Assembly (NCBI GenBank): GCA_028692205.1
Contig: JAQUXV010000118.1
Span: forward strand, 2,666-7,712
Length of the DNA stretch: 5,047 nt
Direction of reading: 5' to 3'
DNA from: Eubacteriales bacterium
Lineage (GTDB): Bacteria > Bacillota_A > Clostridia > Christensenellales > Aristaeellaceae
Shown here: piece after piece, positions 4,865 to 5,047 of the stretch
Layout: the number at the start of each line of letters is the position of its first letter
Numbering within the stretch: the stretch's first letter is position 1
Translations under genes and position numbers: made by a program
Notes under the pieces: generated by a model
The model's input: the letters and a program-made list of their open reading frames with translations, nothing else
The model's database searches: none
Told to the model about the DNA's origin: nothing

Positions 4865-5047
4865 TTATAAATCCCTGCGTCGATACAGATACACGTTCTC
4901 GTACCAGAAGCCATCGGGCGCTTTTTCGGTGGCGATCAGTTCATACCGGTTCAGGATCGTATCGGGCTGGCGGCCGCGCGTAACCACATAGTCGGTAACG
5001 CCCTCATCGATATAACGCACCTGCTCGTCCAACATCTCCTGCAGATG
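4865..5047 (-). CDS. C-terminal end of an unidentified protein
   Basis: The last 60 codons plus a TAA stop (4867-4865) of a leftward gene enter from the right edge; the start lies outside. The visible part is a soluble alpha/beta-looking tail: acidic LQEMLDEQVRYIDEG, then TDYVVTRGRQPDTILNRY (18-35), ELIATEKAPDGFWYENV and a basic YLYRRRDL end. Strong third-position GC and the absence of a better frame support real coding. The tail pattern of a strand-like YVVTRG followed by a closing YENVYLYRR reminds me of the soluble ends of some large membrane glycosyltransferases, but that is too weak to name it. Transcription would end at 4665-4722. Confidence 0.75.
   Translation of the reverse strand, partial: HLQEMLDEQVRYIDEGVTDYVVTRGRQPDTILNRYELIATEKAPDGFWYENVYLYRRRDL

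Noticed and set aside
4666..4914. An 82-codon minus-strand frame at the right end.
   Set aside because: It overlaps the better-supported C-terminal coding frame that stops at 4865 and runs through the whole terminator hairpin; no ribosome binding site is visible before its ATG.
4788..4991. A 67-codon plus-strand frame at the right end.
   Set aside because: Half of it is antisense to the real minus-strand coding end, and no ribosome binding site precedes it.

Overview
The window looks like chromosomal DNA from a low-redundancy, moderately GC-rich Gram-positive bacterium, most likely an anaerobic Clostridia-type Firmicute. The evidence is strong AAGGAGG-type ribosome binding sites, extended -10 (TGnTATAAT) promoters, short Lys-rich Sec signal peptides, a BMP-family substrate-binding protein and a multi-modular exported peptidoglycan-binding protein. 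The genus cannot be read from the sequence. I see no mobile element, CRISPR array, tRNA or rRNA.

Layout. (1) Positions 1-512, minus strand: the N-terminal half of a BMP/Med-family ABC transporter solute-binding protein, running off the left edge. (2) 513-845: a divergent control region with two good extended -10 promoters, one per direction. It holds a 16-bp palindrome in the BMP leader and two inverted repeats with TTCGC/GCGAA arms, one of them over the predicted start of the rightward transcript. (3) 846-1667, plus strand: a complete HAD-IIA (NagD-like) phosphatase, followed at once by a strong hairpin. (4) 1668-1858: a convergent gap with that hairpin and a second large inverted repeat. 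(5) 1859-3541, minus strand: a 560-residue secreted protein with four peptidoglycan-binding modules on Ser/Asp/Gly linkers, ending in a His/Cys-rich domain of unknown function. (6) 3542-3750: a second divergent control region. It carries the promoter of the cell-wall protein and a TGTTAC-N5-TGTTAC direct repeat that fits the WalR (YycF) box consensus. (7) 3751-4650, plus strand: a secreted protein of no recognised family. (8) 4651-4864: a perfect 27-bp bidirectional terminator, then an A/T-richer stretch with small hairpins. (9) 4865-5047, minus strand: the last 60 codons of an unidentified gene entering from the right edge.

How the genes fit together. Two divergent pairs are present. The BMP protein (probably nucleoside uptake) and the HAD phosphatase (a family that includes nucleotide phosphatases) could belong to nucleotide salvage, but this is inference from adjacency. 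The cell-wall-binding protein and the unknown exported protein share an upstream region with a cell-envelope-type regulatory box, so they may be co-regulated envelope proteins. The most notable items are that box, the unassigned C-terminal domain of the wall protein and the orphan exported protein. Nothing here amounts to a clearly new multi-gene system.
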